Origin: an uncultured Candidatus Saccharibacteria bacterium
Lineage (GTDB): Bacteria; Patescibacteriota; Saccharimonadia; Saccharimonadales; Saccharimonadaceae
Direction of reading: 5' to 3'
Assembly: GCA_947307225.1 (NCBI GenBank)
Contig: CAMZIL010000002.1
Location: 1-64,000, forward strand
DNA: 64,000 bases
A program made the position numbers and the translations under genes. The notes beneath the pieces are model-generated. The model searched no databases. It worked only from the letters and a program-made list of their open reading frames with translations, and was not told the origin of the DNA. Positions 8,088 through 16,444 of this stretch are shown in pieces. Position 1 is the stretch's first letter, and the number at the start of each line of letters is the position of its first letter.

Positions 8088-10985
8088 ATGAAATACAAAT
8101 ATGGTGAACGTCGCCGCGCGAGTGAGTATGAAAAAGCGCTCGTTGAATATTGGAAGAAAAACAAGACGTTCGAAAAATCGGTCGACAATCGCGATGCGAA
8201 GAACTCGTATGTTTTTTATGACGGCCCTCCATTCATTACCGGCATGCCTCACCACGGCACTTTGTTGTCTTCCGTCGTAAAAGATGCGGTCCCGCGTTAT
8301 TGGACTATGAATGGCAAACACGTTGAGCGCCGTTGGGGCTGGGACTGCCACGGTTTGCCAGCTGAGAATTTTGTTGAGAAGCAGCTTGGCATTACGGATC
8401 GCCGCGATATTGGCACGAAGATTTCTCTTGAAGATTATATTATTAAGGCGCGCGAGTCGATGGTCGCTAACTCCGAGACTTGGCGCGGCACGATCGATCG
8501 CATTGGCCGTTGGGTAGATTTTGATAACTGCTATCGCACCATGAACAAGGACTTCATGGAGTCGGTCTGGTGGGCCTTCAAGACGCTCTACGAGAAGGGC
8601 AAGATTTATGAAGGCGAAAAGGTTTTGATGTATGATACGAAGTTTGCGACCCCTGTTTCTAAGGCCGAGGTCACGATGGACAACGATGCATATCAGACTG
8701 TTACCGACCCAAGTGCGTTCGTAAAGTTTAAACTTGTTGATTCTGATGAATATATCCTTGCCTGGACGACTACGCCTTGGACGCTTCCGGCCAACATGGC
8801 GCTCGCCGTGTCCAAGAAGCTCGAATACGGCCTCTATGACGTTGATGGCTGTAAGATGATTATGGCTAAGGTTTTGGCGAAAAAACTCGTTGGCGAGGAC
8901 GCTAAGGCCCTTAAAACGTATTCTGGCAGCGAGCTGGAGGGTTTGAAGTATGAGCCACTCTTTGCAATGGATGATGAGATTGCTAACGACAAGAACGCCC
9001 ATAAAGTTTGGACGGCAGATTTCGTCAGCGCTGAGGATGGTACCGGTATTGTCCATATCGCGCCGGCTTATGGTGAAGATGACTTTGCGCTTGGCAAGAA
9101 GAACAAGATCCCAACTCGCCACACGATTGATGATAATGGTTACTACTTCCCAGAATGGGCAGAGAAACTGCATGAGATTGGCGTCCGCGACACCGATGAA
9201 AACGGTCTTGAGGTCTGGGCGGCAAACAAGTTTATCGCGAAGTGCCTCGAAGAAAAGGGCATTATCTGGAAAATTGAATATATTAAGCACGAATATCCGT
9301 TCAATCCACGTAGCAAGCAGCGCATTATGTATCGCGCAATCCCAAGCTGGTTCTTCGACATTGAGGGCAGCAAGCCTTTGATGCTCGAGAAGAACGAGGG
9401 CATTAACTGGTTCCCGGAGCACCTAAAGCATGGCCGTTTCGCAAAGAATATTGAGCAGGCTCCGGACTGGAACCTCTCGCGCGATCGTTTCTGGGCAACT
9501 GCGATGCCGGTTTGGCGTGGCGATAAGGGCTCGCTCAAGGTAGTCGGCTCTTACGATGAGCTCTATGAACTATCCGGTGTACGTCTCGAGGACTATCATC
9601 GTCCATGGATTGATGAGGTAGAGTTCGATATCGATGGCGAACACTTCACGCGCGTCGACAAGGTGCTCGACTGCTGGTTTGAATCTGGCTCGATGCCATT
9701 CGCTCAGCTCCATTATCCATTCGAGAATAAGGAAAAGTTTGAAGCTAATTACCCGGCAGACTTTATCGTGGAATACGTTGGCCAGGTGCGCGCATGGTTC
9801 TATTATGTTCATGCGGTGAATACGGCGCTCTTTGGCGATAAGGCTTATAAGAATGTGATTACGACCGGTACTTTGGCTGGTAATGATGGCCGTAAGATGA
9901 GCAAGTCACTTGGTAACTATACTGATCCGAACGTTTTGATGGATCAATATTCGGCCGACGCGCTTCGCTTCGTGATGCTTTCTAGCCCAGTGCTAGCTGG
10001 TGAGGACTTTGCGTTATTAGATAAGGATGTTTCAGACGTCGCACGTAAGCTTACGATGATTTGGAACGTTTACGACTTCTTCACGATGTACGCAGAGGTT
10101 GACGGTTGGGATTCGAGAGATAGCTGGAAGCCGGAGGGTAAAGGTTTTGACAGCATTAAAAACCCACTCGATCGCTGGATTATCTCGCGCTTACATCAGG
10201 TAAAAGGCGAGATTATTGATGGCATGGAACAATATAATATTCCGAAAGCACTCGCAGGTGTCTTGCCGTTCGTTGACGATCTCTCAAACTGGTTCGTGCG
10301 TCGTTCGCGCCGTCGCTTCTGGAAATCGGAAGATGATGGTGACAAGGCAGAGGCATATTGGACGCTATATATGGTCTTGAAAAAGTTTGCGACAGTCGTG
10401 GCACCATTTGTGCCGTTCTTAGCGGAGGAACTATGGCAAAAGATGACTGGCGGCGAAGAAGGCGAATCGGTTCATCTTCTTGATTATCCTAGGAATGTTG
10501 AAGTTGATCAAAAAGTGCTTGACGATATGGCACGTTGCCGCGCGATCATTACTGAAGGTTTAGCAATGCGCATGGACCGCAACGATGAGTTTGGCCAGAT
10601 TAAAGTACGCCAGCCACTCGCAAGCCTGAAATATGGTGGCGAGAAACTCGATGAGTTTTATGAGCAGATTATCGCCGAAGAAGTTAACGTTAAGAGTGTC
10701 ACGCATGGCAAGAAGCTCGAACTCGACAAAAAGCTTACCGATGAGCTACGCGAGGAAGGCTTCGTGCGTGAACTTATCCGTTTCGTTCAGTCCGCTCGTA
10801 AAAAAGCTGGCCTGAACGTCGACGACCGTATTAAACTCAGCGTTTCCTGCGAAGTCCCTGCGGCCTACGTAGATACTTTGAAGAATGAAGTGCTCGCGAC
10901 TGAGCTAACAAATGATAACTATAGCTACGACGAGATTGTTAAGGTCGAAGGCGATAATGTCACGATTAGCCTAGAAAAAGCCTAA
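8088..10985 (+). CDS. ileS: Isoleucyl-tRNA synthetase
   Basis: Class I synthetase that charges tRNA-Ile. The 965-residue protein has the HIGH-equivalent in ITGMPHHGTLL (residues about 53-63), the CP1 editing domain including WTTTPWTLPANMAL, the WDCHGLPAE segment, KMSKS within GRKMSKSLGNYTDP, and an anticodon-binding helical C-terminal part. The start at 8088 follows AAGGAGAAG. An ATG at 8043 in the same frame falls inside the T-box terminator and is unlikely. No C-terminal zinc finger is evident, as in the eukaryote-like group. Confidence 0.96.
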   Translation: MKYKYGERRRASEYEKALVEYWKKNKTFEKSVDNRDAKNSYVFYDGPPFITGMPHHGTLLSSVVKDAVPRYWTMNGKHVERRWGWDCHGLPAENFVEKQLGITDRRDIGTKISLEDYIIKARESMVANSETWRGTIDRIGRWVDFDNCYRTMNKDFMESVWWAFKTLYEKGKIYEGEKVLMYDTKFATPVSKAEVTMDNDAYQTVTDPSAFVKFKLVDSDEYILAWTTTPWTLPANMALAVSKKLEYGLYDVDGCKMIMAKVLAKKLVGEDAKALKTYSGSELEGLKYEPLFAMDDEIANDKNAHKVWTADFVSAEDGTGIVHIAPAYGEDDFALGKKNKIPTRHTIDDNGYYFPEWAEKLHEIGVRDTDENGLEVWAANKFIAKCLEEKGIIWKIEYIKHEYPFNPRSKQRIMYRAIPSWFFDIEGSKPLMLEKNEGINWFPEHLKHGRFAKNIEQAPDWNLSRDRFWATAMPVWRGDKGSLKVVGSYDELYELSGVRLEDYHRPWIDEVEFDIDGEHFTRVDKVLDCWFESGSMPFAQLHYPFENKEKFEANYPADFIVEYVGQVRAWFYYVHAVNTALFGDKAYKNVITTGTLAGNDGRKMSKSLGNYTDPNVLMDQYSADALRFVMLSSPVLAGEDFALLDKDVSDVARKLTMIWNVYDFFTMYAEVDGWDSRDSWKPEGKGFDSIKNPLDRWIISRLHQVKGEIIDGMEQYNIPKALAGVLPFVDDLSNWFVRRSRRRFWKSEDDGDKAEAYWTLYMVLKKFATVVAPFVPFLAEELWQKMTGGEEGESVHLLDYPRNVEVDQKVLDDMARCRAIITEGLAMRMDRNDEFGQIKVRQPLASLKYGGEKLDEFYEQIIAEEVNVKSVTHGKKLELDKKLTDELREEGFVRELIRFVQSARKKAGLNVDDRIKLSVSCEVPAAYVDTLKNEVLATELTNDNYSYDEIVKVEGDNVTISLEKA

Positions 10986-11002
10986 AATAGTCTAATTGTG
11001 AT

Positions 11003-11043
11003 ATATATTTCCACGGTCCGAAAGGGCGGTGGAAATATTTTTT
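11003..11043 (+). terminator. Terminator after ileS
   Basis: ATATTTCCAC (11005-11014) pairs with GTGGAAATAT (11029-11038) and a T run follows. Confidence 0.85.
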
Positions 11044-11097
11044 AAAAATTGCAAGGGCAATTTGACCTCTGTTATTTTTGACATTTTTCAAAAATAT

Positions 11098-11142
11098 AGC
11101 ATAAGCACTATTGACAAAAAAGCATAAGTGTGATAGCATAAG
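11098..11142 (+). promoter_or_regulatory. Promoter with three AGCATAAG repeats
   Basis: TTGACA (11111-11116) and TAGCAT (11134-11139), spacer 17. AGCATAAG occurs at 11098-11105, 11121-11128 and 11135-11142, flanking and overlapping the promoter. The repeats could be an operator or promoter elements read on the other strand; the next gene on the + strand starts at 11240. Confidence 0.45.
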
Positions 11143-11239
11143 GACAGTTGAGCAAGCAAAGCCAACACAAAAACGAAAATCAAATTCCAACGGGTATCAG
11201 GAAGGAGACTAGCCAACAAGAAAGGAAACAAAAATAAAT

Positions 11240-11491
11240 ATGGCAAACAAATTCGAATTGGGGAGTAGCGAATGGGCTATCCCAGAAAGCACAAACGAGC
11301 ATTATACGGACGAAGAGTTCGAACAAGCACAAGAAATGTATAGCGCGAACGCATACGATGAAGGTGTAACCCCGGATCAATACGTTAGCAAAAAAGAGGT
11401 TTCGAAGGACGCAGAAAGGATGATATCAGAGTTTAAGAGTAAGAAAATTGGTAAAGGCACGTTCGAAATCCTTAAAAACTTAGCTGCGTAA
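11240..11491 (+). CDS. Small acidic protein of unknown function
   Basis: An 83-residue soluble protein with many Glu and Asp residues in its first 50 positions and a basic stretch, FKSKKIGKGTFEILKNLAA, at the end. No signal peptide, membrane segment or family motif is visible. AAAGGAAA lies 10-17 bases before the ATG, and the leader from the predicted promoter would be about 95 bases. It begins the surface-protein region; a role there is only suggested by position. Confidence 0.6.
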   Translation: MANKFELGSSEWAIPESTNEHYTDEEFEQAQEMYSANAYDEGVTPDQYVSKKEVSKDAERMISEFKSKKIGKGTFEILKNLAA

Positions 11492-11642
11492 ATAGCTTTG
11501 TAGCCATATAGAAATAAAGGAGACTGCCTATAAGATAAAAATTTATTCATAAAAAATAAAATAGGAGTACAGCCAATGTAAAAATTGTACGAGTTTAATA
11601 AATAAAGTGAGTTTCAAAAATTAAAAATCGGCGAAAGCCAGA

Positions 11643-11685
11643 AAAGAGGACTAATCCGTAGAAAGGCGAATCGGTCCTCTTTTTG
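11643..11685 (+). terminator. Terminator downstream of the 11240 gene
   Basis: AAGAGGAC pairs with GTCCTCTT across an imperfect inner stem, then TTTTTG. The intervening stretch 11492-11642 holds AT-rich sequence with a GGAGTACAGCCAATG followed directly by TAA, and no credible gene. Confidence 0.8.
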
Positions 11686-11704
11686 TTGTTGCGATAAAAA
11701 GGGC

Positions 11705-11734
11705 TTGACATTTGGATAATGCTAGTGCTAAACT
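11705..11734 (+). promoter_or_regulatory. Promoter of the 11782 gene
   Basis: TTGACA (11705-11710) and TAAACT (11729-11734) preceded by TGC, spacer 18. It lies right after the preceding terminator. Confidence 0.6.
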
Positions 11735-11781
11735 GGACCCAAACTAGGTCAAAAATAAAAAATAAAAAAGGAAAAACGAGA

Positions 11782-13632
11782 ATGTCAGAAATACCAAGAC
11801 TCCCAGGAAGCACTGGCGACCCAGAAGGCGGCCAGAGATGGTCAATGGATCCAAATCCAAGGCGCAATGAAATCATTGTTCCTGAAAACCAACCGCAGCA
11901 GCCGGAGAATGTTGAGAATTCCGAGAGCGCGGAAGATAGAGAATCGAAGCGCTTGAACGGCGAAATTGCCAAGAACTATGGTGCTGACATTTTTGCTGCA
12001 GCAAGGCGACTCGGTATGCCTGTTGAGCATTCTCGTGATACCTATAAGTGGTCTAATGAAGACAAGCAACGCTTGCTGGACGAACTCGCAAACTCGGCTG
12101 CGGCTGCAGAAACTACGACATCTACGACAACTCCAGCGCCTGGCGAAGGTGGCACTCCAGCTCCAGCGCCGGCACCTGGTGAAGGTGGCGATGGCGGCAC
12201 TGATACTCCAGAAGGTGATGATGGCGATGGCGGCGACGGTGGCGATGGCGGCACCCCAGTCCCAACTCCTGTACCAGCGCCTGGCGAAGGTGGCACCCCA
12301 GCTCCAGCACCAGCACCTGGTGAAGGTGGCGATGGCGGCGACGGTGGCAATGGTACCCCAGAGGGGGGGACCGGCGCTGGCAATAATGAGAGCGCCTCGA
12401 CTAGCGTAGCTGAGAAGGCAGCAAATAAGAAGAGAAACATAGCTATTGGTGCTGGCGTGCTTGCAGTTGTGTCGCTATTGGCTTTGATCGGAATTGGTGC
12501 TAACCAAAATGCGAAGAAAGAGACTACGGAAACGACGGCTATAACCGAGGAAGAAAACGATGATGACGGCGAAACCGCAGAAGAAAACGAGTCAATCCAC
12601 GACATCTCTACCTATAAGGGTATGTTCGCTAACGAGGCTGGCACGACCTATAACGAAAACAAGACTGGCGACCACGCCTTTGGCGAAGGCCTAGAAACCG
12701 GTGTATCTGAAGACGAGATGAAGGAAGGCCTTGGCGATCGTATGATTCAGCCAGGTCAGCTCGCTGCAACATACTTCTACATGCAAGAAAAATCTACCGA
12801 TCCTAACTTCGGTGTCGATGGCGCAAACTTCTCTAACCCAGATGAGCTTCTTGAGGCAATGGAAGAGGATGGTGATCTCCATCAACGCGTTTATGATTAC
12901 GTCATGGGCGCAATCAAGGGTGGCTCGATGGAAGAAAGTACTGTTAGTGGTATGGTTCATAACTTCTATCTCGATTCGCTATTTGAAACTGGCGATGTCG
13001 ACACGAGTAATGTTGAGGTTGTTGGTTGCGATACGCAAGAAAATGGCACGAAAGTCTATAAGCTCGAAGTTACTTGGACTGATGCGGACGGCAATATTCA
13101 TACTGATACATACACCTTCAAGGAAGCTTGTGGTGGTCAGCCAGTAGATGAATTCGACTTTACGCAGACTGTACGCAAGATCCCTGGCGATCCAGAAGGC
13201 GGCGACGAGAAGGACGAAGACGCTGAGCGCAGAAATGCAGGCGAAGATGCTGACAAGCGCGGTATCGATAACAATGAAACGCCTCCAACTGCCGATCCTC
13301 GCGGAGATGATTCGGACGGTGATGGCGTTGGTGATCTCGATGAGTATAAGCCGGGCGAAGGCAATGATGGATCTACGGGCGGCCAAGATGCTGAAACACC
13401 AAGTGAGGATTCGGACGCTGGCTCAATCGGCGATGTGATTGAAAAAGGTGAAGACACGGATCAGAACGGCGAAGAAAACTACGAGAATCCAGAAGAGCAT
13501 GCGGCCGAAGAAGAGGAACAAAAGAAGGCCGATGACCAGCAAGAGCAGGCTAACGAGCAAGCCGACGACGTTAAGGAAGATATTGATCAGAATGGCGGCA
13601 ACACCGACGTTAACTTCGATGACGTCATATAG
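11782..13632 (+). CDS. Single-pass membrane protein with Gly/Pro-rich linker and acidic outer domain
   Basis: A 616-residue protein of unknown function. Residues 1-110 are soluble and polar. Residues about 117-205 are a low-complexity linker of PAPGEGG and DGGDGG units. One membrane helix (AIGAGVLAVVSLLALIGIGA) lies near 218-238. The rest is acidic and presumably outside the cell, with a folded part (about 270-470) and a tail containing a calcium-binding-like DSDGDGVGDLDEY. There is no N-terminal signal peptide, so the first part should face the cytoplasm. I used the ATG at 11782 because AAAAGGAAAA precedes it. A run of seven G lies at 12363-12369. Confidence 0.75.
   Translation: MSEIPRLPGSTGDPEGGQRWSMDPNPRRNEIIVPENQPQQPENVENSESAEDRESKRLNGEIAKNYGADIFAAARRLGMPVEHSRDTYKWSNEDKQRLLDELANSAAAAETTTSTTTPAPGEGGTPAPAPAPGEGGDGGTDTPEGDDGDGGDGGDGGTPVPTPVPAPGEGGTPAPAPAPGEGGDGGDGGNGTPEGGTGAGNNESASTSVAEKAANKKRNIAIGAGVLAVVSLLALIGIGANQNAKKETTETTAITEEENDDDGETAEENESIHDISTYKGMFANEAGTTYNENKTGDHAFGEGLETGVSEDEMKEGLGDRMIQPGQLAATYFYMQEKSTDPNFGVDGANFSNPDELLEAMEEDGDLHQRVYDYVMGAIKGGSMEESTVSGMVHNFYLDSLFETGDVDTSNVEVVGCDTQENGTKVYKLEVTWTDADGNIHTDTYTFKEACGGQPVDEFDFTQTVRKIPGDPEGGDEKDEDAERRNAGEDADKRGIDNNETPPTADPRGDDSDGDGVGDLDEYKPGEGNDGSTGGQDAETPSEDSDAGSIGDVIEKGEDTDQNGEENYENPEEHAAEEEEQKKADDQQEQANEQADDVKEDIDQNGGNTDVNFDDVI
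12133..12372 (+). repeat. In-frame low-complexity repeat (Gly/Pro/Asp linker)
   Basis: A unit beginning CCAGCGCCTGGCGAAGGTGG at 12133 recurs at 12274, 141 bases (47 codons) later, with PAPGEGGTPAPAPAPGEGG in both copies. DGG triplets fill the interval. Such repeats commonly expand and contract. Confidence 0.75.
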
Positions 13633-13677
13633 CGGCCGAGCGTAGATAAACATGAGTGAGTAAAAAGGAGAACAAAA

Positions 13678-15270
13678 ATGCTAAAACAAACAAATATCAA
13701 ATTTAAACGGAGGTTGACGGTAGCTGGCCTAGCGGCAATAGCGATTGCAGCGCTAATACCGTTCTCCTCTAGCTCGGCATGGGGGCCGGAGAATCGTAAG
13801 ACTTTTACGAATAAAAGTCCTGCAGATTATCCAGTCTTTAACTCGATTACCGACAACGCCGGTGTGGGCGACGAACGCAACTTCGTTCGTATCAAAGAAG
13901 TCGGCACGAGTGGAAAATATGTCGACACGGTCAACGTCACGGCTGGCAAGGAGTATGAGGTTTATATCTACTTCCACAACAATGCCAAGACGAGCCTCAA
14001 CAAGACTGCCGATGGCAAGCTAGGCCCAGGCGTCGCAACTCAGGTGAAAGTATCTACGGGTCTTTCCGCCTGGACTATTAACTCATCCAAGAAGATTAAA
14101 GTTAGTGGCGTGATTTCGTCCTCTAATACTAATCCAGCTTCCGTTTGGGATGAGGCGTACCTTACTACTTCCTCTAAAGACGATATTGTTCTTAAGTATG
14201 TAACTGCTTCTGCAAAGATTCATAACAGTTTCGAGGCAAACAATTCCGTACTTAGCGATAAGTATCTCTTTAGTAGCGAAGGCACATATATTGGCGTGAA
14301 TAAACTAAACGGCTATATTCCTGGCTGTGCAGAATACTCCGGCTATATTACATATCGCATTCGTGCTGATGTAGCAAAATCTACGATTAGCAAGACCGTT
14401 TCAAAAGATGGCAAGAACTTCTATGAAACTGTCGACGCAAAACCTGGCGACACGCTTACTTACAAGGTTGTCTGGAAGAACACTGGTACGCTCGATCTTA
14501 CGAACGTAACTTTCCACGATAAGCTTCCAACTGGCGTTACGCTAGTCAACGGCACTACGATGCTTTACAACAACTCCAATCCAAATGGCGTAAAGATGTC
14601 AGATTCGATTGGTAAAACTGGTTTCAAGACCGGCCTTTATGGCAAAAATACAACTGCGACGATTACTTATAAAGTAACCGTAAACAAAGACGCTGTAGCA
14701 AAGAAAGATTGTAATTCGAAGACTGCATTTACGAATAAAATCTTTGCTGACTACAACGTTGGTTCGACTTCTGGCGTGGGTGAGGTATATGATAGCTCCA
14801 CCATTTATGTAACCCGCGTTTGTGAGCCTGAAAAGAAAGAGCCATGTAAGCCGGACGATAAGGACTGTATCTGTAAAGAGAATCCAAAGGATCCAATTTG
14901 CGAGGAGCCAAAGACTCCATGCAAAGAAGGTGATCCGGAATGTCCTGGTGACACCAAGTGTGATCCAAACGACAAGGAATGTATCTGTACGGAAGATCCG
15001 AAGAACCCAATTTGTGAGGAACCTTGCAAAGAAGGTGATCCGGAATGTCCAGGTGACGACGACGAATGTGACGACGACGACGTCGATTGTATCTGTAAAG
15101 AAGATCCAACCAATCCAATTTGTAATCCGCCAATTCCAAAGACTGGTCCTGGCGAGATTGCCTTGGCAATTGTTGCAGTAGTCTGTATTGCAACTGGCGG
15201 TATCTACTGGTATCGTAGCCAAAAAGACCTTGCGACGATCGAGAAGGGTCTCGACAAGGGTAAAAAATAA
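13678..15270 (+). CDS. Secreted wall-anchored surface protein with DUF11-like domain and Cys-rich stalk
   Basis: A 530-residue exported protein. Residues 1-35 form a signal peptide (basic start, hydrophobic core, cleavage likely after SSSSA). The middle part is rich in Thr/Ser/Asn, and residues about 240-340 resemble a DUF11-type repeat (KPGDTLTYKVVWKNTGTLD, then FHDKLPTGVTLV). Residues about 380-485 are a Cys-rich acidic stalk with three CIC-x8-IC units and two PCKEGDPECPGD units. The end has IPKTGPGE, a hydrophobic helix and YRSQK, the layout of a sortase sorting signal. Sortase is encoded at 42420-43682. GGAG precedes the start. Probably displayed on the cell wall. Confidence 0.8.
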   Translation: MLKQTNIKFKRRLTVAGLAAIAIAALIPFSSSSAWGPENRKTFTNKSPADYPVFNSITDNAGVGDERNFVRIKEVGTSGKYVDTVNVTAGKEYEVYIYFHNNAKTSLNKTADGKLGPGVATQVKVSTGLSAWTINSSKKIKVSGVISSSNTNPASVWDEAYLTTSSKDDIVLKYVTASAKIHNSFEANNSVLSDKYLFSSEGTYIGVNKLNGYIPGCAEYSGYITYRIRADVAKSTISKTVSKDGKNFYETVDAKPGDTLTYKVVWKNTGTLDLTNVTFHDKLPTGVTLVNGTTMLYNNSNPNGVKMSDSIGKTGFKTGLYGKNTTATITYKVTVNKDAVAKKDCNSKTAFTNKIFADYNVGSTSGVGEVYDSSTIYVTRVCEPEKKEPCKPDDKDCICKENPKDPICEEPKTPCKEGDPECPGDTKCDPNDKECICTEDPKNPICEEPCKEGDPECPGDDDECDDDDVDCICKEDPTNPICNPPIPKTGPGEIALAIVAVVCIATGGIYWYRSQKDLATIEKGLDKGKK

Positions 15271-15290
15271 GCATATAGAACTCCTTTAAA

Positions 15291-15326
15291 GTAGCACCGG
15301 TCGGGTATCCCGGTGCTACTTCTTTT
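15291..15326 (+). terminator. Terminator after the wall-anchored protein gene
   Basis: GTAGCACCGG (15291-15300) pairs with CCGGTGCTAC (15310-15319), followed by TTCTTTTT. Confidence 0.9.
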
Positions 15327-15331
15327 TATGC

Positions 15332-15360
15332 TTGAAAGACAAGCGATTTTTTGCTATAAT
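15332..15360 (+). promoter_or_regulatory. rplU promoter
   Basis: TTGAAA (15332-15337), 17-base spacer, TATAAT (15355-15360) preceded by TGC. Confidence 0.75.
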
Positions 15361-15384
15361 ATGCGGAGTAATAAAAGGAATTTT

Positions 15385-15696
15385 ATGAAAAAAGCAGTCG
15401 TAAAGATTGGCGGCAAGCAGTACGTTGTCGCTGAAAAAGAGACCCTCCGTGTGGACCTCCTCCCGGAAGGAACTAAAGATCTCGCTCTCGATGCTTTACT
15501 CGTAATTGACGGCGACAAGACCACCGTTGGTGAGCCTACCGTCAAAGGAGTTAAGGTTAAGGCGAAGGTCGTAGAAGCAAAGGTAGCTGGCGACAAGGTT
15601 CGCGTTATCCGCTATCACTCCAAGAAACGTGTCCATACTGAGACTGGTCACCGCCAGAAGTATTCGGAAATCGAAATCGAAAGTATTGGAAAATAA
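15385..15696 (+). CDS. rplU: Large ribosomal subunit protein bL21
   Basis: A 103-residue basic protein matching bL21, a 23S rRNA-binding protein: KKAVVKIGGKQYVV at the start, DALLVIDGDKT and VGEPTVKGVKV in the middle, RVIRYHSKKRVHTETGHRQ near the end. AAAGGAA precedes the ATG at 15385. rplU usually sits next to rpmA, but here rpmA is about 8 kb away on the other strand (23318-23596). Confidence 0.96.
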   Translation: MKKAVVKIGGKQYVVAEKETLRVDLLPEGTKDLALDALLVIDGDKTTVGEPTVKGVKVKAKVVEAKVAGDKVRVIRYHSKKRVHTETGHRQKYSEIEIESIGK

Positions 15697-15699
15697 CAA

Positions 15700-15724
15700 A
15701 AAACTCCCAAAAAGGGAGTTTTTT
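15700..15724 (+). terminator. Terminator after rplU
   Basis: AAAACTCCC and GGGAGTTTT around an AAAAA loop, with TTTT following. Confidence 0.9.
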
Positions 15725-15792
15725 GGTGCTGCTTATGTTATTATATAAGCATAAATAGTAAGGCTTCAGAAGTGAGGCCAGCGGAGGTAAAA

Positions 15793-16356
15793 ATGAGTAA
15801 AAAGAGAAGCGCTGCTGCTGCGTTCATCGTTTTGGGCGTAGTTGTCTTGGGACTTGCTGCTGCTGTTTATGCGAAATACGTTTCGACGATTCAGGCTACG
15901 GGCGAGATTTCAGTCGCGAAATGGGCATTTACGTCCGACAACACTGACGGTGGAACCGTTGAGTGTGTATTAAGCAAGACATACAACGCAGCTACGCTAG
16001 TAGCCGATAAGATTGCGCCTGGTACGTCCGGCAAGTGCCCGATTGTAGTATCGAATGAGAATACTGAAGTTGGCATTCGCTATACGATTACTCCAAGCAC
16101 TGATAGTGCAAAACCAGTACACCTAAAGTTCTATACGGACGAAGAGCACACAACGGAGTTGACTAGCGGCGACTCTATTACTGACACGTTGAGGCCACAG
16201 GAAACCAGCCCCGAAGTGTATGTATATTGGTACTGGCCATATGAGGACGATCCTAGCACGGCCGCATATGATGAGGTCGATACTAATGACGGTGAAACCA
16301 AGACCGACATGACGATTACCTTCGATATTACTGGCACTCAGGTCAAGCCAGAATAA
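15793..16356 (+). CDS. Exported TasA/camelysin-like protein with SipW-type signal
   Basis: A 187-residue exported protein. The N-terminus KKRSAAAAFIVLGVV-LGLAAAVYAKY followed by a short VSTIQATGEISVAKWAF strand has the same layout as SipW-dependent signal peptides of TasA, CalY and camelysin, which form extracellular fibres in Firmicutes. The mature part is a probable beta-sandwich (SNENTEVGIRYTITPS) ending with the conserved-looking YVYWYWPYEDDP segment shared with the next protein (LDWQWPYESG). Two cysteines could pair. GGAGG at 15783-15787 fixes the start at 15793. First gene of a four-gene cluster. The family assignment is by pattern only. Confidence 0.75.
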   Translation: MSKKRSAAAAFIVLGVVVLGLAAAVYAKYVSTIQATGEISVAKWAFTSDNTDGGTVECVLSKTYNAATLVADKIAPGTSGKCPIVVSNENTEVGIRYTITPSTDSAKPVHLKFYTDEEHTTELTSGDSITDTLRPQETSPEVYVYWYWPYEDDPSTAAYDEVDTNDGETKTDMTITFDITGTQVKPE

Positions 16357-16369
16357 TAAAAATATACTT

Positions 16370-16442
16370 TGTGGAGACTTTTAGTCTCCACATGGACAAT
16401 GAATGAACAAATTGATTGGCCATGCGGAGACTAAAAGAGGAG
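16370..16442 (+). promoter_or_regulatory. Alternative hairpins overlapping a ribosome-binding site
   Basis: TGTGGAGACT (16370-16379) pairs with AGTCTCCACA (16383-16392). The strand CTTTTAGTCTCC (16378-16389) is also a perfect 12-base complement of GGAGACTAAAAG (16426-16437), whose last bases enter the AGAGGAG site (16436-16442) of the next gene. The two structures exclude each other. Confidence 0.55.
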
Positions 16443-16444
16443 TA

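Noticed and set aside
7950-9422. 490-codon open frame on the minus strand opposite ileS
   Set aside because: It mirrors the ileS coding frame, has no ribosome-binding site, is rich in Ile, Leu, Asn and Arg without any motif, and ileS is beyond doubt. Codon bias of the sense gene explains it.
11568-11581. GGAGTACAGCCA-ATG-TAA, a start codon followed at once by a stop
   Set aside because: Looks like an initiation site but encodes one residue. It may be a relic of a lost gene; nothing else supports a feature.
11628-11640. GGC-GAAA-GCC hairpin before the 11643 terminator, considered as a riboswitch piece
   Set aside because: A single three-base stem with a common tetraloop; no surrounding conserved riboswitch core could be recognised.
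12042-12605. Pro/Ser/Gly-rich minus-strand frame opposite the 11782 gene
   Set aside because: It is the complement of the Gly/Asp repeat region; no start signals.
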